Assembly (NCBI GenBank): GCA_013407085.1
Contig: JACCGJ010001390.1
Span: 62,001 to 126,000 of the forward strand
Source: Atriophallophorus winterbourni
Taxonomy: Eukaryota > Platyhelminthes > Trematoda > Plagiorchiida > Microphallidae
Length of the DNA: 64,000 bases
Direction of reading: 5' to 3'
Shown: piece after piece, positions 1 to 10,179 of the stretch
How positions within the stretch are numbered: the first letter of the stretch is position 1
How the letters are laid out: every line of letters starts with the position of its first letter
The notes under the pieces: model-generated
Database searches by the model: none
Told to the model about the DNA's origin: nothing
Seen by the model: the letters and a program-made list of their open reading frames with translations, nothing else
Translations under genes and position numbers: made by a program

Positions 1-659
1 GCGCGCTTTGATAAGTTTAGTATCGTTGTACCATGTCTTAATTTCGTAAAAATGTGTTTTCTCATCATCGGAAGTATTAAACGAATTCATGAGTATGCTG
101 ATCTGTCCAAGGTTTTCTTCGACATAACGTTCCTATTCTACTCGAGCAGTGGTAAAGGTTGTTTCGAGACTTCTATTCCTTAATTAATAGTCATTGCAAA
201 CAATCTAGCAGTTATAATCTAACTTCATTGTTTCCACAGTAGGCTTTCCCACCCAATGGTGCCATCTCAATGTCCATGGTGAGACTGATGTGTCCGCTAA
301 ATGCGTTGGAAAATTCCACGATGAATTATCTGGGTTTTTTTTACCGAACCTCGAGAGTTGGTTTACTCGCCTTATACATTCGACAGACGAATTACTGATT
401 TCCTCTTAACTCTCTTGCATGCTCAATTCAGCTGACTAAACTTACTACGAAGGTTTATTCCAATATTGACTGTGATTTCCCTTGACCACTCATTGAATGT
501 GGTGTTAACCATGCTCACATTTTGTCAATCCAAAACGTCAAATGCGGCAAATCGCTTGATATGAGCCTTACACATTCCGCACCAGGATCTACGCACTGTC
601 CTACAACTTATAATACTTTGTACCCAGATTCGATAAAGCGGTCACCTTTGTGATGTGTA
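1..659. other. Non-coding stretch left of the gap
   Basis: No open frame, repeat or RNA gene is recognisable here. It lies upstream of the p38 exon on the other side of the assembly gap, so it may be intron of that gene, but nothing in the sequence proves this. Confidence 0.4.
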
Positions 660-1659
660 NNNNNNNNNNNNNNNNNNNNNNNNNNNNNNNNNNNNNNNNN
701 NNNNNNNNNNNNNNNNNNNNNNNNNNNNNNNNNNNNNNNNNNNNNNNNNNNNNNNNNNNNNNNNNNNNNNNNNNNNNNNNNNNNNNNNNNNNNNNNNNNN
801 NNNNNNNNNNNNNNNNNNNNNNNNNNNNNNNNNNNNNNNNNNNNNNNNNNNNNNNNNNNNNNNNNNNNNNNNNNNNNNNNNNNNNNNNNNNNNNNNNNNN
901 NNNNNNNNNNNNNNNNNNNNNNNNNNNNNNNNNNNNNNNNNNNNNNNNNNNNNNNNNNNNNNNNNNNNNNNNNNNNNNNNNNNNNNNNNNNNNNNNNNNN
1001 NNNNNNNNNNNNNNNNNNNNNNNNNNNNNNNNNNNNNNNNNNNNNNNNNNNNNNNNNNNNNNNNNNNNNNNNNNNNNNNNNNNNNNNNNNNNNNNNNNNN
1101 NNNNNNNNNNNNNNNNNNNNNNNNNNNNNNNNNNNNNNNNNNNNNNNNNNNNNNNNNNNNNNNNNNNNNNNNNNNNNNNNNNNNNNNNNNNNNNNNNNNN
1201 NNNNNNNNNNNNNNNNNNNNNNNNNNNNNNNNNNNNNNNNNNNNNNNNNNNNNNNNNNNNNNNNNNNNNNNNNNNNNNNNNNNNNNNNNNNNNNNNNNNN
1301 NNNNNNNNNNNNNNNNNNNNNNNNNNNNNNNNNNNNNNNNNNNNNNNNNNNNNNNNNNNNNNNNNNNNNNNNNNNNNNNNNNNNNNNNNNNNNNNNNNNN
1401 NNNNNNNNNNNNNNNNNNNNNNNNNNNNNNNNNNNNNNNNNNNNNNNNNNNNNNNNNNNNNNNNNNNNNNNNNNNNNNNNNNNNNNNNNNNNNNNNNNNN
1501 NNNNNNNNNNNNNNNNNNNNNNNNNNNNNNNNNNNNNNNNNNNNNNNNNNNNNNNNNNNNNNNNNNNNNNNNNNNNNNNNNNNNNNNNNNNNNNNNNNNN
1601 NNNNNNNNNNNNNNNNNNNNNNNNNNNNNNNNNNNNNNNNNNNNNNNNNNNNNNNNNNN
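660..1659. other. Assembly gap of 1000 N
   Basis: Exactly 1000 N bases. A round number usually denotes a placeholder gap of unknown true size. Any upstream p38 exon close to the terminal one would be hidden here, and the two long open frames that seem to cross it are artefacts of the N run. Confidence 0.98.
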
Positions 1660-1780
1660 AGTCTCGCCTATACTATATGGTAGAAACCCTGTATTTTTTA
1701 TCTACAGCGTAATTAGAAAAGTCTTCTTGACTGCGATTTGTGCTCATATAAATGTTACATTTGTTTATTGCTATTTTCAG

Positions 1781-2038
1781 TATTTATTCTCGAATCTCCA
1801 CATGTATCGCTTGTCTCACCCAGGTATCGATCTTCTGCATTCGCTTCTTCAATTGAACCCTGACCGTCGACTGACAGCTGCTCAAGCACTTGCTCATCCT
1901 TATTTTCAAAGTTATCATGACGAACAAGATGAACCGGTTGGGCAGCCCTTCTTAGATCCATTGGAAGAGAGGACTGACCTCACTGTAGGTGAATGGAAAA
2001 GTACGTTTCGGAAGTTCGTGCGGTACACTTCTCAATAA
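1781..2038 (+). CDS. p38-type MAP kinase, C-terminal exon (partial gene)
   Basis: This is the last coding exon of a p38-family (MAPK11/14-like) stress-activated Ser/Thr kinase, a cytosolic and nuclear enzyme activated by MKK3/6-type kinases. The sequence shows the end of the kinase C-lobe: GIDLLHSLLQLNPDRR, then ALAHPYFQSYHDEQDEP, then an acidic stretch and EWKSTF. This order is the p38 C-terminal signature (AVDLLEKML.LD.DKR, QALAHAYFAQYHDPDDEP, DEWKS in vertebrates). A good acceptor (pyrimidine tract ending ctattttcag at 1780) places the exon start at 1781 in phase 0. Its first residues FSNL fit the p38 FANV position. A second acceptor (ctcacccag, 1823) is possible. The stop is at 2036-2038. 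The ATP site, TGY loop and catalytic residues are not in the window. The p38 family assignment is firm; the paralogue is not. Confidence 0.85.
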   Translation, partial: YLFSNLHMYRLSHPGIDLLHSLLQLNPDRRLTAAQALAHPYFQSYHDEQDEPVGQPFLDPLEERTDLTVGEWKSTFRKFVRYTSQ

Positions 2039-2385
2039 TTTACTCATTTAAACGTCGATTGAATATCGTTTATAGTGCGGTAGTAATTATTGGGGGTATG
2101 AAGTGCCGGTAAAATCTCGGTTCGCATTTAGTTTCTGTTCATCATTTTTTCATTCTTCATTGTTAGTAAAGCGCGTGCAATTTGTCGATTTTGTATTCAT
2201 TCGTTTGAAGCTACGGTACTTTTCCTTGCTACGTTATCACTGTGTTCAATGTATAGCCATCGATGATAAGTCATTACCAATTATGCGGTGCAATGTCAAT
2301 CCTCTTTTATGTAATGACTTAGATGCAATTTCTCAAACTAAAACATTTTGGTCGAACCCGGGATTGTATTTAGACTTTCGCCCTT
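2039..2385 (+). other. 3' flank of p38 exon, probable 3' UTR
   Basis: No credible coding frame. It directly follows the p38 stop codon and runs into the TACA microsatellite, so it is probably transcribed 3' UTR. No convincing polyadenylation signal was picked out before the repeat. Confidence 0.4.
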
Positions 2386-2582
2386 ACATACGTGGACACA
2401 CACATATACATACATGCATACATACATACATACATACATACATACATACATACATACATACATACATACATACATACATACATACATACATACATACATA
2501 CATACATACATACATACATACATACATACATACATACATACATACATACATACATAAATACATACATACATACATACATACA

Positions 2583-2616
<34 letters not shown>

Positions 2617-2638
2617 CATAAGTACATACATACATACA

Positions 2639-2672
<34 letters not shown>

Positions 2673-3010
2673 CATACGTACATACACACATATATACATA
2701 CCTACATACATACATACATACATACATACATACATACATACATACATACATACATACATACATACATACATGCATACATACATACATACATACATACATA
2801 CACACACATGTATACATACCAGCATACATACATACATACCAGCATACATACATACATGCATACTTACATACATACATACCAGCATACATACCTCCATACG
2901 TACATGCATACATACATACATGCATACATACATACATACATACATACCAGCATACGCACATACATGCATACATACATACATACTTACACGGATGCTTACA
3001 TACGTTGCTA
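2386..3010. repeat. (TACA)n / (TGTA)n microsatellite, about 600 bp
   Basis: A nearly uninterrupted tetranucleotide array from about 2408 to 2805. It then becomes an interrupted section in which CATACATAC blocks are punctuated by CCAG and TGCA variants up to about 3000. Because 4-nt repeats read in all frames without stops, it produces long spurious open frames on both strands (IHTY and MYVC repeats). These are not genes. Confidence 0.98.
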
Positions 3011-4554
3011 CGTACCTATGCACATACGCGCACTTGAATTGAAATGAAGACGTATGCATACCGATCATTTTACGACAACTGGAGTCAACTCTAATCGCTA
3101 GCCTGTATCAATAATTCGTAAACACAAAACTTCCTGGTTGTATTGCCTTTTATTAATTGGGTTTTTCAATGCTAATTGTTTTAATCTCGCTTGTAACCGG
3201 GCCTTGTTCTTCTTCTTCTCCTTCTTCAGGCCAGGTGTGGTCTATCCTTGAAAATTTTACTCCACCCCAGAACAATCAGAGTTTCACTAACGCATCGTAG
3301 CATTCATCTGTCGATTGCTTCGGTTTCTGTGTTCTCTTGGAAATTCCGATGACAAAGTGAACAATGGTTACCTTATTTTTGATTCACTTCACCCATTTTA
3401 GATACATGAACCATCGAATTTACGACTCCCTCAGTTCTTTGTTTTCTTTTTATTCCTCATTGTACTTTTCACATTAGGATACATCATTTTAAAGGTGAAT
3501 TGTGAATATAATTGATTATTTGATCAACTGACAATCTTTGTGTTTAATATAATGTTCATTTTCATCATCTTCTCACATTTTTTCATCGGCGAGCATCGAG
3601 CCACTAATTTTGTCGAGTGAAGGAGCCCAATGTTTCGATCGAATAGTAGATTAAAAATTGAGATTTGGCTAGTCCGTTGTGAGGTGGGTAGGGATTGCCG
3701 TTGAGAATCTTATTAATAAGTTGATCACAGGAAGAAGCGTTATGCTTCATTCTAATTTGCAACATGATTTCGAAGGAGATTGAATTTGCACACAAATAAT
3801 TTTGATGCAACGATTTATTAGCACAACATATTTCGGCATGAGTGCGAGAGAACAGTAGAAAATGTGATGTGAGATACAGGAGAGGGTGAAGCAAGAAGTG
3901 CCTAACGCCAAGCGATATGAAGGAACGCGTGTAAAGAATGCCTATGCACTTTCGTGAACATGCAAATAAGATGACAAGTTATCGGAAATGGTCACTACTA
4001 AATAACTGACTTTTTCCTAAGCTATGTACATTTGATTAATTTGCGTCATAGCTGTGTTTCGAACTATCAGCAATCGTGCGATTCTCGACAAATCGAGGTT
4101 ATCGGTTTGGCAATCCATAGCGCGCAGACGTTTATTCGCATTGAATTGACACTATAAAGACTGATGCTTTGCTTTACTTTTGATTTGGTGACTTATTTTT
4201 AGTTATACTGAATAATTTATTGTCAACTTGTAAGCAGAGATGGCTAGACTGTTACGTGTAATTAATGCTTGCACTCCCAAACTCTAGACAGTTGGTCAAG
4301 TGAATAGTTTAGTAATTTGCGCACACTATCTTGTTCACAACGTTTTACTAGCAAGTTATTTGATCCATTTTATTTCGGACTTGATATCTGCAGTTAATGC
4401 TCTGTTTCCACTGTGCTAAGCCCCTGTGCAACCTGCTCTTTCAATACGTGTGCAACGCCAGTAGAATGTTAAAGCAAACAAAACGAAATCGAAAAGTGGA
4501 TTACATTGGTTTGATGGAAACAATGGCGATTTCGATTAACATAATATACATTTC
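3011..4554. other. Non-coding stretch
   Basis: AT-rich sequence with short pyrimidine-rich runs (cttcttcttcttctcc near 3209). Open frames are short and unlike known proteins. Nothing assignable was seen. Confidence 0.4.
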
Positions 4555-5252
4555 AGTGATCCGGACTCGCATCGCACAACCCTGACAGATTACATCATCA
4601 GCATTATACATTTCAATTCTAAATATGTCCCGAAACATAATAGCAAAGTAACTCACTTCAGAATTCGCAGTCGCACTAGAAAATGGTTGACAAAGCGAAA
4701 TTTAGCATGGGCTATTCGCAGGGTCACCAGAACAGAATCGACCTGGGCAAACTTTCGCGAATTGCTGAATCAAGTCAGAAATCTCATCCGGGAGGATAAA
4801 CACTATCACCATCTTCAGGGGGCAGTGAGAATGCAGCGAAATCCCAAACTGATTTATCAAACCGTTAACAACACTACGAAGCTGAAATCCGATGTTTTTC
4901 CGATCATGACAGGTAACGGACTAACTGATTCTGGGCTGGAAACCGCTAACGCTCTCGTCACTCCGAAGGATATATTAAATCCATCGGAATTGTCAGCATC
5001 AATTGTGCCGGAGACTTTATGTGATATATGCATCAATTCTGAAATAGTGCAACACCACCTACGCAGGTTGAATATCAGCAAGTCCTCGAGAGCTGACGGA
5101 ATAAGACCTGCGATCCTAAAGTTATGCGGCATTAAATTATGCGAACCACTTTGTGATTTATTTAATCACTGTTTGAGGAGGGGTGTTGTACCGACTGACT
5201 GGAAGAGAGGAATGATATGACATTCAACATACGGAAAAGTAAGATGCTTTAC
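4555..5252 (+). pseudogene. LINE (family 1) EN-RT linker and N-terminal RT, left half of a split copy
   Basis: An open frame from about 4555 to 5220 encodes the linker between endonuclease and reverse transcriptase of a CR1/Jockey-type non-LTR retrotransposon, then the start of the RT. Visible are the linker block NPKLIYQTVNNTTKLKSDVF, the LRRLNISKSSRADGIRPAILK block (RT motif 1 region, usually K.PGPDGI.P..LK) and LFNHCLRRGVVPTDWKRG. After a stop the reading jumps to NIRKSKM, a block that in related copies lies about 200 residues further on. So the palm core with its catalytic aspartates was deleted. The frame is then cut by a PLE at 5253. Inactive. Confidence 0.85.
5240..5252. repeat. Target-site duplication, left copy (13 bp)
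   Basis: taagatgctttac occurs here and again at 6253-6265, exactly flanking the Penelope-like insertion. Removing one copy and the insert rejoins the LINE reading frame (KSKM block into the YLLKNFPW block). Confidence 0.85.
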
Positions 5253-5292
5253 TAATGCAAAGGAATTTGTGTGCAATCGGTTAGAGTAGTTT

Positions 5293-5337
5293 TTGGGTAA
5301 CGTTTCACTTCTAACACAGAAGCTTCGTCAGACCAAG
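5293..5337 (-). ncRNA. Hammerhead ribozyme motif in left PLE arm
   Basis: Read on the minus strand: box CTGACGA (5331-5325), a helix II of CTTCTG/TAGAAG (one G-U pair), then GAAAC (5306-5302) followed by GTT. All conserved hammerhead core bases (CUGANGA, GAA, A15.1, U16.1, H17) are present. Helix III is reduced to the palindrome ACGT, as in the minimal type I hammerheads known from PLEs, which are thought to act as dimers. Helix I can pair TTGGT with ACCCAA. Confidence 0.7.
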
Positions 5338-5338
5338 G

Positions 5339-5755
5339 GTGATAGTCAGGACAGGGAACATGATTAGAATCTTGAACCAGGCGGCCATACGCGTAACTTA
5401 TAAGAAATGGAAAACTATCCATTCGGTTCTGATGCACCTCAAGGATAAGACGCCTTTATCTAGCGTTATGAACAGCATCTACAGAATCAACTGTAAGGAC
5501 TGTTCGAGTGTTTACATAGGGCAGACTTCCAGGGAAATTCACACTAGAATCGGAGAACAACGAAAGCGTGTCCGGAGAAAGACCCGGGATGCGAGGGAAT
5601 ATCAATCCCTTATTCGTGATTCCGCCTTGGCGGAGCACGTTTTAGATAAGAGCCACAGCGTCGATTTAGACAATGTGGCAATATTGAGACGCGGTATTAA
5701 ACCGTATAGCGAACGCCTACATACGGAGGCGGTCGAAATTGCCAAGGCAGGCTGA
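5339..5755 (+). CDS. PLE GIY-YIG endonuclease domain (partial ORF)
   Basis: This is the C-terminal nuclease module of a Penelope-like retrotransposon, which nicks target DNA so that the element's RT can prime. The sequence shows the GIY-YIG equivalent: a YRINCKDCSSVYIGQTSR block (about residues 48-65, C.DC knuckle followed by YIGQT), then R and IGEQRKRVRR, and a downstream SALAEHVLDKSHSVD block (usually S..A.H....H.(I/F)(D/N)), ending in ERLHTEAVEIAKAG. The upstream RT is missing, and the first 25 or so residues run through the inverted terminal arm, so the apparent start is not a natural one. A stop follows the last block; in family relatives the frame continues with LEVNK. The nuclease core looks uninterrupted, but the element as a whole is defective. 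Confidence 0.85.
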   Translation: MIVRTGNMIRILNQAAIRVTYKKWKTIHSVLMHLKDKTPLSSVMNSIYRINCKDCSSVYIGQTSREIHTRIGEQRKRVRRKTRDAREYQSLIRDSALAEHVLDKSHSVDLDNVAILRRGIKPYSERLHTEAVEIAKAG

Positions 5756-6128
5756 CTGGAGGTCAATAAGGTGGATGGGGCAGAAATCTCCACAATCTGG
5801 CGCTCGGCACTGATGCGAAAGTAAAGAGTTTTTAGTCACCTTATACCTACTAGTTAATTAAATTTTTGTTTTTCTTCAAAAATAGCCTTAGCCCCGTTAG
5901 TTATGTACTTATACGTATGTGGGCAGCTGTGTCAACTGACCTTGACCGTGTTCACTTGTATCAGATTGTTTTGGATAAACACTGTGAGAAAAATGGACCA
6001 CTGATCCTCGTAATTCCCACGAGACCTGACACACTGTAGACGTACTATAGGCTGTTTAGTGGTAAGGTCAAATAAGTAGTGGTGGGTTGACTCCTACTTA
6101 ATCATGTTCCCTGTCCTGACTATCACCC

Positions 6129-6175
6129 TTGGTCTGACGAAGCTTCTGTGTCAGAAGTGAAACGTTACCCAAAAA
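6129..6175 (+). ncRNA. Hammerhead ribozyme motif in right PLE arm
   Basis: Plus strand: CTGACGA at 6134-6140, helix II CTTCTG/CAGAAG with loop TGT, GAAAC at 6159-6163, then GTTACCC. Core bases are all intact. Helix III is the minimal self-complementary ACGT, the cleavage triplet would be GTT, and ACCCAA can pair with TTGGT to form helix I. It is the mirror image of the motif in the left arm. Confidence 0.72.
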
Positions 6176-6252
6176 CTACTCTAACCGATTGCACACAAAT
6201 TCCTTTGCATTCTGAATACACGATCGGTCCCAAACATATTCAAATCGATTGC

Positions 6253-7010
6253 TAAGATGCTTTACCTTCTCAAGAATTTTCCTTGGACATATCGATTGGG
6301 AACTGAAAACTTGGCATGGAGCTATTTGGAAAAAGATCTTGGATTATGGATTAGTGGAAACCTAAAGAGCACGGTGCACTACCAGAATATATATCGACAG
6401 GCCAAAAGATTGTTAGGTATCTTTCGAAGAATATTTAGAAGATTGTCGCTGGTAACCTTACCAATCATAATCAACGTCTACATTCGCCCTACGATGGAGT
6501 ATGCGGTAGAGGTTTGGTCTCCTTGGCTGCGAAAATATATTGCTCTCTTTGATAAAATCTATCACAAAGCAACAAATTTAGTGATGGGTCTTCGCAATGT
6601 TCCGTACACCGAAAGATTGTGACATCCGGGTCCATGTGACTTTACGCAAAGGAGGTAACGGCGCAATATTATTCTGGCCTATAGAATCTTCCATCCACTT
6701 AAACACTGGCTTGATGTGTGTGATGAAAAATGACACGCGGACATACCTTATCAATTTACGTCCCAAGTTCCCGTATTGATTATTTATCGGCGCCATTTTT
6801 CGCCGTACGTGCTATATTTCTTTGCAATTCCCTACCCCAACATTTGGTGAACTCTACTTGCCTGGCGGTGTTTAAAGCGAAATCGGAATTGTACATGCAA
6901 ATGAACATCATTCATGAGCCTTGCGTTTAATATTCTCTATTCCTTTTATACTATTACATTTTTTCACATTTTCGTTCATATCCTATTCCTGTGGTGTTGT
7001 AAAGTATTAA
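6253..7010 (+). pseudogene. LINE (family 1) RT thumb and C-terminus, right half of split copy
   Basis: This continues the LINE interrupted by the PLE. The first frame (6257-6622) has the blocks LEKDLGLWISGNLK, RRIFRRLSLVTLP, YIRPTMEYAVEVWSPWLRKYI and NVPYTERL, the typical post-palm thumb of CR1/Jockey-type RTs. Frameshifts then split the rest (about 6730-6930), which ends in CNSLPQHLVNSTCLAVFKAK, the C-terminal WNSLP...FK.KL block of this family. A short AT-rich 3' UTR follows. It starts with the right copy of the target duplication (6253-6265). Confidence 0.85.
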
Positions 7011-7454
7011 CTCTATTATCAAAAATCCTATAATCCTTAAAATCCTTTGTTCGAACGAAGCATCAAAAGTGATAATTCTCCCACGAGACAGAATACTAGT
7101 CTCTCGCAATTAATTGGTGCGGCATATTTTACCCGTGAATTCGGTGGAGAATTAGTGATAGGTACAATTTTAAAGGCTAGTAACTGCTTTGAAATTCTAA
7201 ATTGAAGCCTCAAAATGTGAGTTACGAATTTCAGGGTGATCCAACATTGTGATTTTTTGAACCACTTCAAATAAGCTCAATAATACAGGATAAGATTACT
7301 TATGAGTAGTGTTTATTCGAACGAAATAGTATCACAGCTTCAATAAACCCTGTAAAAGAAATGAGAATCTCCTCGTATAACGTAAATAATAATGGATTGC
7401 AGATAGGAAACGGGTATCCTTAAGGATACAATATAAAAATATCGTTAATTCTGG
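7011..7454. other. Non-coding stretch
   Basis: No recognisable gene or repeat; short random frames only. Confidence 0.4.
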
Positions 7455-7685
7455 TGTGCTTATAACCTAACATCGTGCTAAATTGATTGGCGACCGGTAG
7501 TGAGATGCATGCCAAAACACGCAGCAGTCTCACTACCATTTCTATTTCCTTTCTATTTATTTTTTCATATATGCCTAGGCATGGGCAACCTGACAGTATC
7601 TCAGACCACGTGCAGTCTCTGACTGTGCGGCAATTTGCCTGGATCAGGCTTGTGTTTTCATACATCATACATAACCTAATGGAAT
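7455..7685 (+). repeat. Short interspersed repeat, family S (copy 1)
   Basis: Shares a chain of blocks with copies at 50495, 52545, 53290 and 54775: gctaaattgattggc, ggtagtgag, tctcactaccatttctattt, gggcaacctgacagtatct, cacgtgcagtctctgactgt and gcctggatcaggcttgtg. About 230 bp, non-coding, probably a SINE. No clear tRNA A/B box pair was established, so the class is open. Confidence 0.7.
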
Positions 7686-8299
7686 TGTCGAAAACAGTAA
7701 AGAATGGAGAATCAGATTGATTAACTACGTTATTGGACGCAAGCGAAGCTCGATAGACTTTATAAAAGCTCGGAGTTATAAAATTTCGTATTATATTTTT
7801 ATATTACATGACAATAAATAATCTTTTTGAGACGGAAAGGACACGGTCTACCGCATTCGTACTTCTAGATTACATGGAAAATAGGCAATATATTGAACGA
7901 ATATTCGGGTTTTATAATTCAATACGTGACAAAAATTAGTCAAACGCTATGATTTCGTACCAGAAAATTATACCTGTTTAATACTAACATGTGCAAATCA
8001 AAATTGCTCATAGTTTTCTGCCCATGCTGAATTTAACAGCGATATATAACTGTATTTTTATAAAACTATGATAACTGCAAAAGCACAATAATTAAAAACT
8101 TTTCCATAGGTGCATAATAGCCGCTTTCGAAAATATTAGCAAAAATTACTGGAATTTTTCGGTTACAAGAATTCAAAGATTCGTGAATAAAAATGAACGT
8201 TTTTCAACACATGATTACTCTATAATGAATGTGAAAAATATTAGTATATATCTAGTTTTGTATATAAAATGTTACCGGAACTTTTTGTCTTGGTGCAAC
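7686..8299. other. Non-coding AT-rich stretch
   Basis: No recognisable gene. An open frame near 8183-8383 lacks any protein-like signature. Confidence 0.4.
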
Positions 8300-8800
8300 A
8301 CCTTGCTTTTCCATGTGTCAAATCGCATATCATTCACTGCCGCCCAAGCTGACATGTTATCCAAATTCCTTTACAGCTTCTAACCATCTGCAGCAAAACT
8401 GATTTGCGTCCAAATGTTCATGGTATTAGTAAAGATATCCACCATTCCTCCTCTTGTTCTTTGCGAATCGTTTATTTTTATGGAAAAAAACCGAACTAGC
8501 ACAGATCCTTGTGGGATTCCGCTCGTGCTTTCAAGCTAATTTCCTAACGCTTCATTTACTCTAACTCTTTCATGACGATCTGACAAGTAGTGGCATAACC
8601 ACTAATAGAGAGAACACAGATTTTCAAATGCAGCATTTTTGTGGAAGCATATCAAACACGTTCATTCTTTCGTCTAGCCCTGTGAGAAGATTCGCTCGAC
8701 GGCATTGATGCGATGGCGAAAATACATTACCCGCTTCAAAGTTTGAGATCATTATTTCTGAGACGCTACGCTCCACGAACTTGCCAATAACGGGCAAACG
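8300..8800 (-). pseudogene. LINE (family 3) RT fragment
   Basis: Reading the minus strand gives YLSDRHERVRVNEALGN, then a stop, then TSGIPQGSVL, i.e. RT motif B of a non-LTR retrotransposon with the usual upstream W..YL..R...V.V block. Flanking frames are shredded. The block order resembles the plus-strand copy at 48840-50410. Neither the catalytic FADD box nor a 3' end is recognisable. Confidence 0.65.
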
Positions 8801-8841
8801 TTAAATGGGACGATAATTTCAAGCATCAGATCCACAACCAT

Positions 8842-8960
8842 TCAAGATTCAATATTCAATATTCAAGAATTTGTAGTTTAACAAAGCCCATTGCTGTACA
8901 ACACAGGATATTCGTATAAGGAAAAAATATATATATACACAAAATAAATTGAGTCACTTG
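8842..8960 (-). repeat. LINE (family 1) 3' tail stub
   Basis: Tandem attcaa units followed by sequence resembling the family 1 3' ends at 10718 and 19971 (attcaagatttatggttgaa). Only about 100 bp are kept. Confidence 0.5.
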
Positions 8961-10179
8961 TAAGATAGGTGTAATTACGCCGGACTTCCAACATTTCGCT
9001 TCCACTCCCTGCAAAAATGAATGTTTAAAATAGGTGGGAATATTGTTCACAATGCTAAAAATGCCTCAACCTGATGTGTTATGCTATCCGCAATGTACAT
9101 TTAGTTTGACCAATTGACGTGCGACAAGCTCTGGATTCATCAATTATTCCCACAATTTTTTATCCCTGAATTGCCTGATTGAACACAGCATGCACTGAAA
9201 GTTTTAGAACGAGAATTTAGGTTAATTACTCACGAGAGTGTTTTTGTTTTCCAACGCAGTATCAGTGGGTCTTTCACCAGTATGGACGGCAAAATTACTT
9301 GGTTCGACTTTTGTTCCGCGTTCAGGATTTTTGTCGTAACTTAGGATTGCGTTTCTTTTTTAAAGCTTCCTCATTCTCTCGTATATGTAAAGACTCTTTG
9401 TTTCGTACCATACCAAAATGTTGCTAGCTTTAGACATCATCCACGCTGGTCGCTTTTACGCTAACCACTTTCATGATTTGTTGCGAACAACCAAACGAAG
9501 TTCTGATCTTTTACTATCGATATGCGAGTTCTCGTAAGTCGCTAGTTTTAGAATGCTACAAGTTCGTTCCATTGTGAGGTAAGGCTAATGCAATCAATCT
9601 GCGGATGCTGAATCAGCATGAGTGTTTCACGCAGTTTCAATTTATCTAACCGGTGAACCACATAAACTAACGATTGCTTAGTACTGAATACATGGTCGGA
9701 CATAATTACTAAACGGTCACCCAGACGAGATTCGATAAATACGGGATGTGGGAATGGGTATTTTATTGAATATGTATCAAGCAAGCTCAACTTTCCATTT
9801 AAATTGATAAAACAATCCTAAATAATATTAGCTGATTGACGGTCGTTATTTGCACAGTTTCCCGTTACATTAATCCACCAACGACAGTTGGAAACAACAC
9901 ATCTTCTTTCGTCATATGTGGGACGAAAAAGCATGCGAATACAATTAAGTTGTTCAAACTTATAAGTTCACCGCATTCGACTGTGCATCGTGTGATACTG
10001 TGATAGAACTGTGCTGATCTTACCAATTTTATCCAATACTTCCTCCGAAGTTTAATGTTGATTGGCTGAATTTCCACCAAGTTCATTGGACTATTAATCA
10101 GTGTTCAAATGCGACAGCTGTCGGATTGTATTTTCGCTAAAAGAATAAGGTACAACCATGGAACGGTACGTCTTTTAAT
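8961..10179. other. Unassigned stretch with two minus-strand open frames
   Basis: Minus-strand frames at 9548-9790 (80 residues) and 9865-10086 (73 residues) are open but match no family I recognise and have no shared splice context that I can defend. The remainder is non-coding. Confidence 0.3.

Larger units (their letters stand above)
5253..6252 (+). mobile_element. Penelope-like element, short copy with inverted termini
   Basis: A 1.0-kb insertion bounded by 13-bp direct repeats inside a LINE. Its left about 110 bp (5253-5365) are the near-perfect reverse complement of the segment at about 6105-6212, next to its right end. Between them sit a GIY-YIG endonuclease frame (5339-5755) and about 350 bp of AT-rich 3' sequence. 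The reverse transcriptase half of a normal PLE is absent, so this copy is 5'-truncated. Inverted terminal segments from incomplete reverse transcription are known for Penelope elements. Each inverted arm carries a hammerhead ribozyme core. Other fragments of the same family lie at 10180, 39535 and 62525. Confidence 0.85.

Noticed and set aside
650..1780. 462-residue frame starting left of the N gap
   Set aside because: The frame is open only because N codons are not stops. Only the part after the acceptor at 1780 resembles p38.
2338..3068. Long open frames over 200 residues on both strands (MYVC and IHTY repeats)
   Set aside because: They are the trivial translation of the TACA microsatellite, which has no stops in several frames.
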